From Septoria linicola (taxonomy: Eukaryota > Ascomycota > Dothideomycetes > Mycosphaerellales > Mycosphaerellaceae): a stretch of 64,000 nucleotides of DNA. The stretch spans positions 1,736,001 through 1,800,000 of the forward strand of contig CP099419.1 in NCBI GenBank assembly GCA_024114885.1, read 5' to 3'. This document shows positions 21,018 to 31,245 of this stretch, one piece after another; within the stretch, counting starts at the first letter, position 1, and each line of letters opens with the position of its first letter. The translations under genes were made by a program, and so were the position numbers. The notes beneath the pieces were generated by a model. The model saw only the letters and a list, made by a program, of their open reading frames with translations, was not told the origin of the DNA and ran no database searches.

Positions 21018-21678
21018 GCTGAGAACGTGAGGTGGGCGAGGTGGACAAGTGGTGTGGTTGGTAAAATCATCAAAGAGAGTGTTTAAAGGTAAGGGCTCAG
21101 TCGAGGCAGGGACCACCACCAACAGCGTAAAGTGTGGATCTAAGTTACCTCCTACCCTCGTGTGCTTTCTCGTGGCTTTTTCGCTGTTTGCGCGCACCAC
21201 TCAGAGGCGATCAATGTTCAGTGGTCGGATGAGTCCTGAGTCGTGCGTGGTGCAGGCAGAAGTGAGTATGCGCAGGTGGCAGGCAGTGAAGAAATGTCAA
21301 GAAATTGTGCGAAAAGTCGTTGTCGTGACAGCACGCTTCCCCCCGCTATTACGCTTTTGCAAATAGTCATACCCCCGACCAAGATCAAGATATGGGAAGA
21401 ACGAGCAACAGGATCTACAGCAGCTCGAACAACGATGCACTGGCTGCTGGAGTGAACATAAAGGTTGGGCAGGGACGACAAGTGCACGCGCGAAGAAACA
21501 ACTTTTATATTCTTCTGCTAAATCGTCGTTGTACATGCATAAACACTGTCACTGTCATAGCACAGCAGGGTATCATAATCAATCCGAACGCCATGCTCCC
21601 TCAGCATCCCTCCGCCATTGGTAGCAGTTCATTGTACAGGTAGTTGTAACAGCCGTGCAGTCATCCTCGACACATTCA
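21018..21678. other. KAP95 promoter and 3' flank of RNR-inhibitor gene
   Basis: About 660 bp between two minus-strand genes. Plus-strand frames begin only at GTG or are short. No motif recognised. Confidence 0.4.
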
Positions 21679-22386
21679 TTACTCCTCCATCGGAACCAGA
21701 AAATTGGCTTCTTCGAAATCATCCGGATCAATAATGCGCACAGCACCGTTCAGTGACTTTCGTGCCGAGCATTTCATCGGCGCGACAGGCCGTGTAGCAT
21801 CCCGCTCTACCTCGTCGAGAGCAGCAGCAAAGTCCTCTTCTTCAAAGAATGCGTCCATATCGTCATCTGCTTCGTCTTCATAACCGCGCTTCCGGGTGCT
21901 TGAAGTCTGGGTGGGCCACTGATCAAAACTGTTCTGCGAAGATGTAATTGTCCTCTGCGACATAGACAGCATAGGCATATCATCTTCTTCGTACGGACTT
22001 CGGCTCCGCATAGCCGCGGGTGCTGACGATATGGGTGCTTGTTGTCCCAGGCCTCCGACTTTGTGCAGCCCACAGAAAGGCATGAGTTCTCGTGAATCCG
22101 CTGTATTGAGTCCCGGACGTTCCGATGTGGAAGAGGACGGTGATGCTGCAGGAGCGGAGGCAGGGAACGGAAACGCTGATAGTCCTAGTGTCTTGTGGGT
22201 CTTGTAGCCCTCTGGCACAGATTTGCGGATTCTCATGCCTACATTGAGCAGAGAAGATTGTGTCTCGTCGTCGAGTGATGGTGACAATGGTGACCGTAAA
22301 CTCGTGCCGCGTCCAAGAAAGGAGTTCAGTGTTGTCTGATTCGACGGCTGGTACTGTCGTTTTCTAGTGTGTGCGTCTCGCGACAT
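21679..22386 (-). CDS. Ribonucleotide-reductase inhibitor, Dif1/Spd1-like
   Basis: Single exon, 235 aa from ATG 22386 (MSRDAHTRKRQYQPSNQ). Residues 13-26 contain QPSNQTTLNSFLGRG, which resembles a PIP-box/Spd1-like N-terminus. Residues 49-61 read VGMRIRKSVPEGY, the core Hug-type motif shared with yeast Dif1, and LMPFCGLHKVGGL near 101-113 is a second conserved block. The C-terminal part is acidic (ADDDMDAFFEEEDF), as in Sml1/Spd1 regions that bind the reductase. These small disordered proteins restrain dNTP synthesis by binding RNR subunits or keeping the small subunit in the nucleus, and are degraded in S phase or after DNA damage. Family placement is by motif; which RNR subunit is bound is not visible. 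Confidence 0.75.
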   Translation of the reverse strand: MSRDAHTRKRQYQPSNQTTLNSFLGRGTSLRSPLSPSLDDETQSSLLNVGMRIRKSVPEGYKTHKTLGLSAFPFPASAPAASPSSSTSERPGLNTADSRELMPFCGLHKVGGLGQQAPISSAPAAMRSRSPYEEDDMPMLSMSQRTITSSQNSFDQWPTQTSSTRKRGYEDEADDDMDAFFEEEDFAAALDEVERDATRPVAPMKCSARKSLNGAVRIIDPDDFEEANFLVPMEE

Positions 22387-22998
22387 CTTGTAGCTCAAGC
22401 GAGGGTGATTATCTATGGTGTGCCTCGTACCAGAGAGAAGCAGCAGTGAGCAAGGTGCGCGTCGAAGCGCGTGCAGCGACAAAGAGACAAAGACGACACG
22501 CTATTGGCCAGCTATTCACGACCCACCGTTCACCTCTCCTCTCATCCTCACAGCAAACTTCGCGACGCCTCTACTCACCATGACCTGCGCCGGAAAGTCA
22601 AGGCACCAAGTCTTCATCTCACTGAGGCCAAGCCGAAGCTCTCAATGAGACTATATGAGGCCTACGGCGCTCTGACGATCACGCTGGGATGCGACAACAA
22701 GTTAGGCTTTTGTTCATGTCGACCGTGTTCAAAGTACGACCTTGACGAGCGCCATACATGATCTTGAATCCTGGATTGCATGGAAGAGAATCGTTCATTC
22801 CATATCTTTTCAGCAATTCTCATTCTAACATTCCTGATTCTCGCGCGCTGACTTGCTAGCAGTCGACTAGATGTGGTTTCAAACCCTCACGCACGATCAC
22901 GCCCATCAACAACAAGCAAAGGATGTACAATATCACACAGAATGCTGAAAGCCGCCAAACCACAGCAGACCCATCATCAAACCTCTGAACAGTCCCCT
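22387..22998. other. Intergenic region upstream of the RNR-inhibitor gene
   Basis: About 610 bp. Plus-strand frames 22371-22761 overlap each other in different frames and show no family features. Nothing else seen. Confidence 0.4.
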
Positions 22999-24747
22999 TC
23001 ATCGTCCTTGCTTGCCGCTACCCATTGCCAAGGTCATCTGTCCACCATACCTGTACTCCTGGCTGGGTACAGCAATCTCATTCGTGTTCTTCTTGGCCCG
23101 TTTGGCGTGATCTTGCGTTACTGGCGATTCATCTGGGGGAGTCGAACTGGTTTCGACTTCATCCGAAGTGTTTGCAACCGCTTCTACGTTACGCTTCGGG
23201 GCTCTAACTTGCGGAAGTGGCACCTTCAATGCTTGCGCAAGCAGTGACCTCCAGTGCCAGAGCTCAAAATTCTCGGTTGCGTCCATCTGTGCTTCAATAA
23301 CGGCAAAGTGCTTCTCCACCACGACTTCCTGCTCCAACGTTTTGGCTCTTTCCGTGGCTATCTGTTTCTGAGCCATCAATTTTGGCTTGAACTCCAGCAG
23401 GAGATCTCCACGCTTCCTGGCACCTCTTCTCAGGGCGCTGATGCCAGCATTGAATCTATTTAGTGCTTCGCACGGATGGCACAGAAAAGGGTCGATGCCG
23501 TGCTTGCGAGTGTGTTCAAAGTCGGCCTCGAAGAACTTTTCGCGATTGGGTATCTCATAGTGAACCTTGTCCTGCAAACCCTTTCCGACGCACCCAGGAT
23601 GAAATGAACGAGAGCAGTCCTGACAAGCGATCATGAATCGAATGTCCCGAGATTTGCATACGCAATGTTGCTGAGTGGACTGTTCATCAATCCCAGTTCC
23701 AACGTCCGGCGCACAAGGACTAGACTGTCGCAGAACCAGGCGATGAGATGGATTGGCACGAAGATGCAAGCTATATGCATTCGTGTTGCACTCGCCGCAG
23801 AGAGTGTAGTCCTGGTCGTCGTCCATACAGTCTTCACAAACGAAGAACTCTCCGGTGAGAGGTAGATCACAGTGGCCACAATGATCATGCCGGCCGCCGA
23901 TGCTCTCCGTGAAAGGCATAACTGGTGCGGATTTGCTCAATCTTGTCCTCTTTGTGGCCGAGCGGGACTTGGCATCAATGCCCAGGGTGGTCAAGTCTCT
24001 TTCAGCAGTATCGAGTTCGATATCTTCCCACGTTTCTGGTCGGTCGCCACGAAGTGCACGGGTACGCTTGCCCTTCTGAGCGACGAAAAGCTTTCGAGTT
24101 GCTTCATCCATGTCTCGCGCTACTTGTTCTGCCGTTAATCTGGTCGACTGGCGACGCGGCCGTGGGAGCGGTGGTGGCATCGAAGACTTCGGAGCTGTGG
24201 GCGAGCGACTAGTCTTGCGGACTAATTCCTTGTCTTTCGGGTTCAATCGCTGCGTTCGTCCTCGCAATTTGGTCAGATGGATCTTCTCAACATCCCAATC
24301 CAAATCTGCTTGAGCATGTCGGCCACGGACATGGGCCAGCTGGCATGACCTTCCGTAGATTCTTCGCCTGGTCTTGGGGTTGATGCGCGGTGTCACAGCG
24401 ACCAATCTTGCGCAATCCGGATGCGGACATTCGAAACTGGTGTCATTGGGCTTCAGATCTGAGCCCGTGAACCGAGTGGGTGGGTGACAATTGCTGCCGC
24501 AAGTCTGAACAGTAAGAGTGGCCACATCGTGACCGCATCTTAACCGATGAAACTGAGGCCGAGCAAGGTAGGGAGACTCGAAACATTGGCTATTGAATGG
24601 CTTGCCATCTGATGCTTTGGCACGCCTCGAGTTCTGACTGTCGATGGTGTCGGTCCAAATATTGCCCAGTACATCTGCATCGCCGACAAAAAGATCATCA
24701 TCTTCCTGCGGCTCCTCCTTGATGCGTATCGGTGGCTTGTGCGACAT
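22999..24747 (-). CDS. ZZ-type plus PHD zinc-finger protein
   Basis: Single exon, 582 aa from ATG 24747. Three cysteine regions are visible. First, about 66-112: FHRLRCGHDVATLTVQTC then SFECPHPDC, a Cys/His motif also present in the divergent neighbour at 25336. Second, about 290-336: a ZZ-type finger (CGHCDLPL, FVCEDCMDDD, YTLCGECN, then a paired His). Third, about 362-426: a PHD-like finger (CVCKSRDIRFMIACQDCSRSFHPGC, with FLCHPC after an insert of about 35 residues). A Glu/Gln-rich helical region follows. ZZ and PHD modules commonly read modified histone H3, so a chromatin role is inferred. I recognise no named orthologue. Confidence 0.75.
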   Translation of the reverse strand: MSHKPPIRIKEEPQEDDDLFVGDADVLGNIWTDTIDSQNSRRAKASDGKPFNSQCFESPYLARPQFHRLRCGHDVATLTVQTCGSNCHPPTRFTGSDLKPNDTSFECPHPDCARLVAVTPRINPKTRRRIYGRSCQLAHVRGRHAQADLDWDVEKIHLTKLRGRTQRLNPKDKELVRKTSRSPTAPKSSMPPPLPRPRRQSTRLTAEQVARDMDEATRKLFVAQKGKRTRALRGDRPETWEDIELDTAERDLTTLGIDAKSRSATKRTRLSKSAPVMPFTESIGGRHDHCGHCDLPLTGEFFVCEDCMDDDQDYTLCGECNTNAYSLHLRANPSHRLVLRQSSPCAPDVGTGIDEQSTQQHCVCKSRDIRFMIACQDCSRSFHPGCVGKGLQDKVHYEIPNREKFFEADFEHTRKHGIDPFLCHPCEALNRFNAGISALRRGARKRGDLLLEFKPKLMAQKQIATERAKTLEQEVVVEKHFAVIEAQMDATENFELWHWRSLLAQALKVPLPQVRAPKRNVEAVANTSDEVETSSTPPDESPVTQDHAKRAKKNTNEIAVPSQEYRYGGQMTLAMGSGKQGR

Positions 24748-25335
24748 TTTCTGAAGTTCTGGAAGTAGTCTGCAATAGAAAGATGTTAGGCTATGCTCCT
24801 CAAAGGCGCACTTTCGTCAAGGCTCGGCGGGCATTTGCAGCGATAATGGCAACTTTGCCAGGATTGGACTGTTTACGGCTGAGTGTTGAGAACGCGCTGA
24901 CGCGCTGCGTAGGCTATCGGTTCATTTGCGGCACCAGGCAGCCATTAAGGCACTACAGTTGCAGGGATTACGACGTGAAGCTGCATCTAAGCCGTCACGG
25001 CCACATTCGAAGTCCACGGTGTCTACCTGCTGAACGCGACTCCTCATAACAGATGCTATCGACGCGGCCGGCCATTGTGAACCGAGCCCTAACATTTCGC
25101 ATCTTTAGCGATATTGGACCGAGCGACTTGACAGCAATTCTGTTTCCGCGAAGACTCATTGGAGTGCAGGAACCCGCTGATACGAATACTATCGCAATCT
25201 GGAATAGCGGGCACCTTTGATGTGTTTCACTGATCACGCTGGGCATGATTATCCGCGTTCGCTACTGCTTCAGAACTTGTCTAAGACAGGGCAAGCTGCG
25301 ACATACAGGATGATGGGCCTGTGACCACAAAAGGA
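24748..25335. promoter_or_regulatory. Divergent promoter region between two Cys/His-motif genes
   Basis: 588 bp between the ATGs of the ZZ+PHD gene and the gene at 25336. No supported open frame or recognised site. Confidence 0.4.
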
Positions 25336-26301
25336 ATGTTCATCCCGGAGCGTGGCTTGGTCCCACACACTCCAGATCACCGTTCAGATCCAGTTTGCAG
25401 CAGGATGCAGCGTGGTAAGATGGCATCAAGCAGATCGAACATCCTAAGACTAGACAAAAAAATGCCGTCTCTGGAGGGGCGTCCGAGAGACTCGCCATTG
25501 ACACCGAGTCCATCGACATCATTCCTACCAATACCCTCGAGGTTCATTCAGCCTTCGAGGTCGAGAAGATCAAGAGACAGTGCTGTTGTCGTGTCGCATA
25601 ACTGCCTACGTACACCACGGCCTGCTCTTCGAGCCGATATGCTGTCGGGCTCGAGTGAAGACGGGTCGCTGCCGGTACAGCAAGCTATGTGGCCCCTTAC
25701 GCCGGCTTCTACAGCCTCTGTATGTCCGTCAAGCCATGATATATCGCCATCCGTCAGGAAGTCACAGACCTGTTCTACAGAGCCACGAATACCATCACCT
25801 TACATGGGACCTCACATGTCCGACGCCTGTACTGGTGGATCTCTTGTTCACCACCTAAGACCGTGCGGCCACAAAGTCATCACCGAGACGCCTGTTGCGT
25901 GTGCGAGCGACTATTTGCGGAAGTACAGTCAGAAGACAGAGAATCTCGCAAACCCCGTAATCACAGACAGCCCTTTCGTATGTGCCGCATGTCTCAGCAT
26001 ACATCTCCAGGACCACAGGTTTGCGCATCTACAGAGTCTGCACGATCGGTTTGTGCGTGGTGAATCGAGGATGGGTAACTTGCCGAAGGCATGGAAGGAG
26101 GCACAAATGTCATATTCCAGGAAAGTCTTGGAGAATGACATGGAGAGGGAGCGAAAGGAATTTGGAAAGCTCGGCAGGTCTTGCATTGAAATCCCGGCCG
26201 ACCCATCATACATGCAAAAAGAGGCGCGGGCCTCAAGCAATCCATCACTTCCGTGGCCCGAACGAGTACAGAACCCCGCAAGGACTTCAACGCCCTACTG
26301 A
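25336..26301 (+). CDS. Hypothetical protein with CGH-type Cys/His motif
   Basis: Single exon, 321 aa. The frame opens at a GTG at 25321; the ATG at 25336 is used. The first 165 residues are Ser/Pro/Arg-rich and disordered. Around residues 170-220 there is HHLRPCGHKVITETPVAC, then 28 residues later FVCAACLS, giving a CGH...C...CxxC set that could hold one zinc. This block parallels FHRLRCGHDVATLTVQTC...SFECPHPDC in the neighbouring divergent gene. The C-terminal third is a charged helix (KAWKEAQMSYSRKVLENDMERERKEFGK-type). Function unknown; the shared motif suggests both genes belong to one lineage-specific family. Confidence 0.6.
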   Translation: MFIPERGLVPHTPDHRSDPVCSRMQRGKMASSRSNILRLDKKMPSLEGRPRDSPLTPSPSTSFLPIPSRFIQPSRSRRSRDSAVVVSHNCLRTPRPALRADMLSGSSEDGSLPVQQAMWPLTPASTASVCPSSHDISPSVRKSQTCSTEPRIPSPYMGPHMSDACTGGSLVHHLRPCGHKVITETPVACASDYLRKYSQKTENLANPVITDSPFVCAACLSIHLQDHRFAHLQSLHDRFVRGESRMGNLPKAWKEAQMSYSRKVLENDMERERKEFGKLGRSCIEIPADPSYMQKEARASSNPSLPWPERVQNPARTSTPY

Positions 26302-26847
26302 TTGATGATTGTACGGACTTAGGAATTCGATCTTGGCCAGAGTGCTGGCCAGAATTCTGGCAGAAAACGTTGAAAACAGACAGCGTCGGAGCAGTGCTAT
26401 CAGCTATGGTTCACAGTTCTGAGGCTGTTCGCAACACTTGGAAAGCTTGCACGCTTATGTTAGTGATGATTGAATGTAGCTTGGCAGTATCTCGAATGTG
26501 CGGCAAAAAGGATTGAGTCGCAACAAGGCGTCTGCTCGAAGAACAGTGCTCAACTGACAGTATAATCAATCTGCCCTTCTGGATCTTCAATGATTCCGCC
26601 AAGATCAGGCTTGATCCACCCTTGAATGTTTATGGTCGTGTGCTCACATAATGAGCCGCCTACACGCCACAATGACGCAGTCGTACCTGCATATTGCGAA
26701 AGACCTACGTCTTCGATGCTCATATACTACGATTTGCATTGTGGTTTTATTTGTGACTGAGCGACACGACCGACATTCTACAATATTAAGACCAAGAATT
26801 TCTGAAGCTTGCCTCCACACTGCATAGTATTTATACATTAATCAACA
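26302..26847. other. Intergenic region with a 14-bp palindrome
   Basis: About 545 bp. It holds the palindrome at 26348-26361 and, at the right end, a TATA-like TATTTATACATTAATC just before the ATG at 26848. A short frame 26253-26516 lacks an ATG near its start and is not supported. Confidence 0.45.
26348..26361. repeat. Perfect 14-bp palindrome with flanking direct repeat
   Basis: GCCAGAATTCTGGC is its own reverse complement. TGGCCAGA occurs twice in the preceding 20 bases, so the site sits in a small cluster of CCAGA-type words. It may be a binding site or chance. Confidence 0.6.
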
Positions 26848-27447
26848 ATGGCCGAGAACAAGATCGAGGGTAACAAGGGCCAGTTCAGTGCTGCTGTCCC
26901 ACAACCTGAGCCAACGATCAATGATAAGGTATGAATGTTCCGTGATGGACTTTTTTGGAAGTACGCCATGAGCTTACATGAAGACCAGCACCAACCTGGC
27001 AAGATTGTTCCCGGCAGCAACGACGCAATCCCAGAGTTCCAAGCAGAAGTGCTTCCTGCGGGAAGTGCTCCAGACAAGGACACCTACGAGCCGCAGCCCA
27101 CAAACGAGGCTCCACCGGTGCAAGCCTACTCGAAGAAGGGCGAGGGAGAGACGACAAAAGCTTCGGACACTATTGCAGGTGCAACATCTGGCGATGTACA
27201 CAAGGGACTCGGCAAGCCAGTAGAGGGACAGAGCTCAAAGGAGCTCCGTGATGGCACTCACACCAGCGGCGGCGTGGAAGCTGTCGGCGGTAGTGCGAGC
27301 CAGAGTGACATCAACCCACATGATCCTCAGCACAAGAGCCAGCGTGCGTTGGACAAGGACGAGGCAGTGGTCGGACGTGGTGACAAGGCCTCAGCGCAGG
27401 ACCGTGAGCCTGAGACAGCGGAATCGGTCGCTTCCGAGAGGAAGTAG
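26848..27447 (+). CDS. Small hydrophilic stress-type protein
   Basis: Two exons, 26848-26928 and 26989-27447, with a 60-nt intron (GTATGA...ACCAG) in phase 0; 179 aa. The protein is strongly hydrophilic, rich in Gly, Glu, Lys, Ser and Gln, with almost no aromatic residues, so it is probably disordered. It holds SGDVHKGLGKPVEGQSSKEL, a motif frequent in ascomycete hypothetical proteins linked to conidia and stress; this link is recalled knowledge, not shown here. A TATA-like TTTATACATT stands about 12 bp before the ATG. The properties resemble LEA or Con-6/Con-10 desiccation proteins, but no formal domain was recognised. Confidence 0.7.
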
Positions 27448-27875
27448 ACTCCATAGTCTTCGTAAATCAGCAATGAGGTCGTGAGGCAAGGCACTAGATG
27501 CCTGCCGACGTATTACCATAAGAGTGGGCAGTCTTTGGACTCCTTTCGCTGACATCTCAGTCGTATTGCAATAATTCCCAATGCAAATTTGGAACCACTT
27601 GTCACACGAGTGGGAGCGGTAAGCTGAAGTTGAAATGCACGTCCGGCCACACGTTATGGCTGCATCTCAAAAGTTATGGGTGAGATTCGTGTCACATGAC
27701 CTTCTGCGAGATCCATACTTGCCTCGGCTCTAAGTTAGATGACCTCGCTCAATCGCCATGTAGAGCTCGCCGTGCAGAATGGTAGGTCTCTCTATGGGTT
27801 TCGTATCTCTTGAAAGTCTTTCTGCTATCTATCATTCATCTCAACTTTAGTATCATCATCAGACCAGTGCACAAT
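27448..27875. other. Intergenic region between stress-type gene and SDR
   Basis: About 430 bp holding the 3' flank of one gene and the promoter of the next. No motif recognised. Confidence 0.4.
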
Positions 27876-28834
27876 ATGTCGGCCGAAGCAGACGTCAAGC
27901 TCAATGACTTCAAGGGCATCTTCTCGCTGCAAGGCAAGGTAGCTGTGGTAACGGGAGGCTCGCGAGGATTGGGCCTGCACGCTGCATCTGGGTGAGTGAG
28001 CACGTACCGACAAGCATCTCCTTCTCGTGTCACATATCGCTGACTTACCAATCTGCCAGTCTCGCGCAAGCCGGCTGCTCCAAGATCTTTATTACATCTC
28101 GAAAGGCAAAGGCCTGTGAGGAGGCATGTGCCGCTCTGAATGCCTTGCCCAATACACAATGCAAAGCCATCTCGATCCCAGCCGATATCGCGAAGCCCGG
28201 TGAGGTCGAGAGACTGGTGAAAGAGGTCGAGAAGCACACCGACAAAGTGGACATCTTGTTCGCAAATGCTGGTGCCACATGGGGCGAGGAGTTTGACAAG
28301 CACCCAGAGAATGCTTTCCAAAAGGTCATGGACCTGAACGTCAAGAGTGTGTTTGTGTGTTCGCAGAAGTTTGCTCCTCTGCTTCGCAAGGCTGGCTCCA
28401 TTGAGGATCCGTCGCGAATCATTGTCACTGCATCGATTGCAGGCATTGGAGTCGGAACTTTGGGCAAGCAGGCTACGTTTGGATACAGCGCGTCGAAGGC
28501 TGCAGCGCTGCACTTGGGCAGGAACCTTGCGCTCGAGTTGGGACCACAGGGAATCTTGGTCAACAACATTGCGCCAGGTGTATGTTCCATTTTTATCCTA
28601 CATTCCTCCACTCTACTGACAGCAGACTAGTTCTTCCCAACGAAGATGGCAAACGGCCTAATGGAGATGAGCGGCGGCGTTGAGAAGCTGAAGTCTTTCA
28701 GCCCAAACAGGAGGTTAGGCACACCAGAAGATGTTGCCGCGGCTGTCGTCTTCCTTTGCAGCCGTGGCGGAAGCCACTTGAACGGCGCGACTATCGTGCT
28801 AGATGGTGGCAGCGTACTGCAGGCGAAGTTATAA
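27876..28834 (+). CDS. Short-chain dehydrogenase/reductase (RhlG/3-oxoacyl-ACP reductase-like)
   Basis: Three exons, 27876-27991, 28060-28579 and 28631-28834, with introns of 68 and 51 nt (branches CTGAC in both); 279 aa. The NAD(P)-binding motif TGGSRGLG is at 26-33, FANAGA marks the NAG block, and the catalytic Tyr and Lys lie in YSASK (Tyr181, Lys185), with VTAS supplying the Ser. The ending GTPEDVAAAVVFLCS...LNGATIVLDGG is typical of classical SDRs. It resembles the RhlG-type subgroup of fungal 3-oxoacyl-ACP reductases. Substrate is not deducible; no polyketide or lipid synthase is nearby. The first intron interrupts the codon after the Rossmann glycine motif. Confidence 0.88.
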
Positions 28835-29409
28835 GAGTGTAACACAGCAAAAGCTATCTAGACTAACGCCAGTGGTCCCTGCACACACCGCACATTCCTT
28901 CGTCTCCTTCAATCTATGCTCACGTCTGGCAGAAGCGTTGGAGGTACCAGAAAGTATGACAGGGGCAATACGGCGAGATCATATTCAGCAACAGGCAGGG
29001 CCGAACCAGGACAACCTCCAGGACTCACCGAACTTTGCCTAACACGAGAACTTTGCTTGTGTGAGCGAGGCGCACGCTTCTTACTGAATGCGCCTTTGTC
29101 TACCTCATAGAGGCGTCTGTGTCACCGTGTGTCTCGTGCTAGACTCTGAAGTCAGTGGCGATAACATCTGAGGCGCATTAACATGACATGCGAACAGCTA
29201 ATGGCGCCAGATTCCCATGCCAAACCGAGGCGGAGGGCCATCAACGTCAAACACTTGAGCAGTGAGTCCATACCGGAGCGTCCGTTCGATATGGCCGGCT
29301 ACATCGCCACAGACGATCTGAATCATAGACGCAACTGCCTCTGCCGAATCTGATAAATAGTCATCCTCCATGCTCTATCGAATACAGCCAGCATCGAATG
29401 CTTTGAAAG
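28835..29409. other. Intergenic region before GH5 gene
   Basis: About 575 bp, no supported gene. Two short plus-strand frames at 28803-29110 are in different frames and look random. A TTCGATATGGCCGG stretch and general promoter sequence precede the GH5 gene. Confidence 0.4.
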
Positions 29410-30779
29410 ATGGTCCAGTCCACTCGACGTGCAGCTCGAGTTTTGACGACGCTGGTCGTACTAATGACTCTCTTGTTGTCCGAGATTGTCTCGGCGCATC
29501 CCGCCAGCAAGATAATGGGAAATGGTGGCACAAGTTCTGCAATACCAACACGATCCGCTGGGTCAAATATGATACGAGGAGTCAACATTGGCTCGTGGCT
29601 GGTTCTCGAAAAGTGGATGGTCTCCGACCTCTCCGAAGGCACAAATGCCACTGACCAGTAAGGCCATTCGGCGATACGATCTCTCGATTCTTGAATGATC
29701 GCTAAACTTTCTGTACCTTCTTCAGATACACATTTGACTCTACACTTAACGCCGAGGGCAAGTTGAACGTGCACTGGGACAGCTATTTCACAGAAGCCGA
29801 TGTCGCATCGATTGCTTCATGGGGTATTAATGCACTACGCATACCCATAGGTTTCTGGGCTTACGACAACTCTGAGACACCATATCTCATCGGTGCTGAT
29901 GCGTACCTGGAGAAAGCCGTTGGCTGGGCGAGGACCCACGGCCTTCGCGTCCTGATAGATTGTCACGGCTCACCTGGCTCTCAGAACGGGTTCGATAACA
30001 GTGGCCGGGCTGGCAACATCCGCTGGCAGTCTTCAGGTAACTTGGACAAGAGCATCTCCATCCTGGAGGTCATGGCGAAGAAGTACGGTACTGTGGAATA
30101 TGCCGATGTGGTGCTTGGGCTTCAACTCACCAACGAGCCAGCATACTGGGGTGACAACGACTTCGACACCACGAAAGAGTGGACGCGTAGAGCCTATCAT
30201 GCAGTCAAAGCGGCGGCGACGAATCCGACCTTACTTGTTGTGATGCACGACAGCTTTCAAGGGCCAGCGGGCTGGCTCGACATTGGCCAAGACCTGAACG
30301 GAAATGTCACAAAGGAAGAGGCAAGCTTCGCCATCGATACGCATCTGTAAAAAAACCAACAGACATCCGACTCTTTACTGAACCAAGATCAGCACGTCGA
30401 AAAGGCGTGCAAGTGGGTCGACACAGATCCCCTGCCAAACAGCGCTACCATGCCAGTGTTTGTTGGCGAATTCAGTTCGCAGACCAACATATGTGCCAAT
30501 CCAGATGGATCGACAATTGCCGGCAGCACTTGCTACGTGGATGGCTGTCAGTGCTCATCCAACGTTGCAGTAAAAGATTGGAAGCGCTGGCTAGTGGACG
30601 CAACACGCCGTTTCTTGGAGGCCGAGCTTGATGCCTTTGAGCATGGCGCTCAAGGTTGGTTCATCTGGTCTTATCAAGGTCCTGGCGCGTGGAGTCTGAA
30701 GGATTTGATGAAGTACAATGTAACCGGACCACGAATGACGGATCGCATGTTTCCTGGCCAGTGTGGGTTTGCATTTTGA
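29410..30779 (+). pseudogene. Secreted GH5 exo-beta-1,3-glucanase interrupted by in-frame TAA
   Basis: Exon 1 29410-29657, intron 29658-29725 (68 nt, branch GCTAAAC), then exon 2. A signal peptide (about residues 10-30, LTTLVVLMTLLLSEIVSA) precedes RGVNIGSWLVLEKW. The acid/base Glu is in LTNEPAYWGD (about 220). At 30348-30350, after FAIDTHL, a TAA replaces the residue that is normally Tyr in this family (HLYxNQ). The frame then continues without a break for 143 codons to TGA at 30779, carrying the nucleophile Glu in VFVGEFSSQT (about 331), a Cys-rich NICANPDGSTIAG block and GWFIWSYQGPG. A 46-nt GTAAAA...ATCAG intron would shift frame, so it does not rescue. The truncated 290-aa product lacks the nucleophile and should be inactive as a glucanase. 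Confidence 0.72.
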
Positions 30780-31245
30780 GAATGGGAAAGCCTGTGAAGC
30801 GTGATTTTTGCGTTCTGTTCTGTAGGCACGTTTTGACAAATCTCATCGCTATCAGAAGGCGTTGGAGCAGATCTGTACTCAAAACAATGATGTGTTCTCG
30901 GTTCTGTTTCGATTGCCACTTATCGTGCAGCCATCACAAGAGCCTTCAGGTCGAAGTGCCTCTCACAGTCTGCTTCGGCCTGCCTCTGTATTCAGGAATG
31001 CCCCCGTCAGTGCCACTGTCACACCATTCTTATTACGATCAATCTATGCGAGTAAGATGATGCAGGAGTCTGTGGGAGGGTTGCCATTCCGGACGCATGC
31101 GGGCTTCTCTCCGGCGTTGCCTGATTGGCGCAGTTTTGCATGAGCTGGTCACGTCACCATCCAGTTGAATCACGCACGCGACATGCTTGACGATAAGCTT
31201 TGATACCGCTATGTTCATCATGCTACCTGTCTTCTCTCGAAAGCC
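30780..31245. other. Intergenic region between GH5 and MFS genes
   Basis: About 465 bp. Short frames on both strands overlap and look random. No motif recognised. Confidence 0.4.

Noticed and set aside
22371..22761. Three overlapping plus-strand frames
   Set aside because: All in different frames over the same promoter stretch, none with family features.
30348..30350. A-to-I mRNA editing rescuing the GH5 stop
   Set aside because: Editing of UAA can only give UGA, UAG or UGG, not the usual Tyr; UGG would need two edits, so this is not the simplest explanation.
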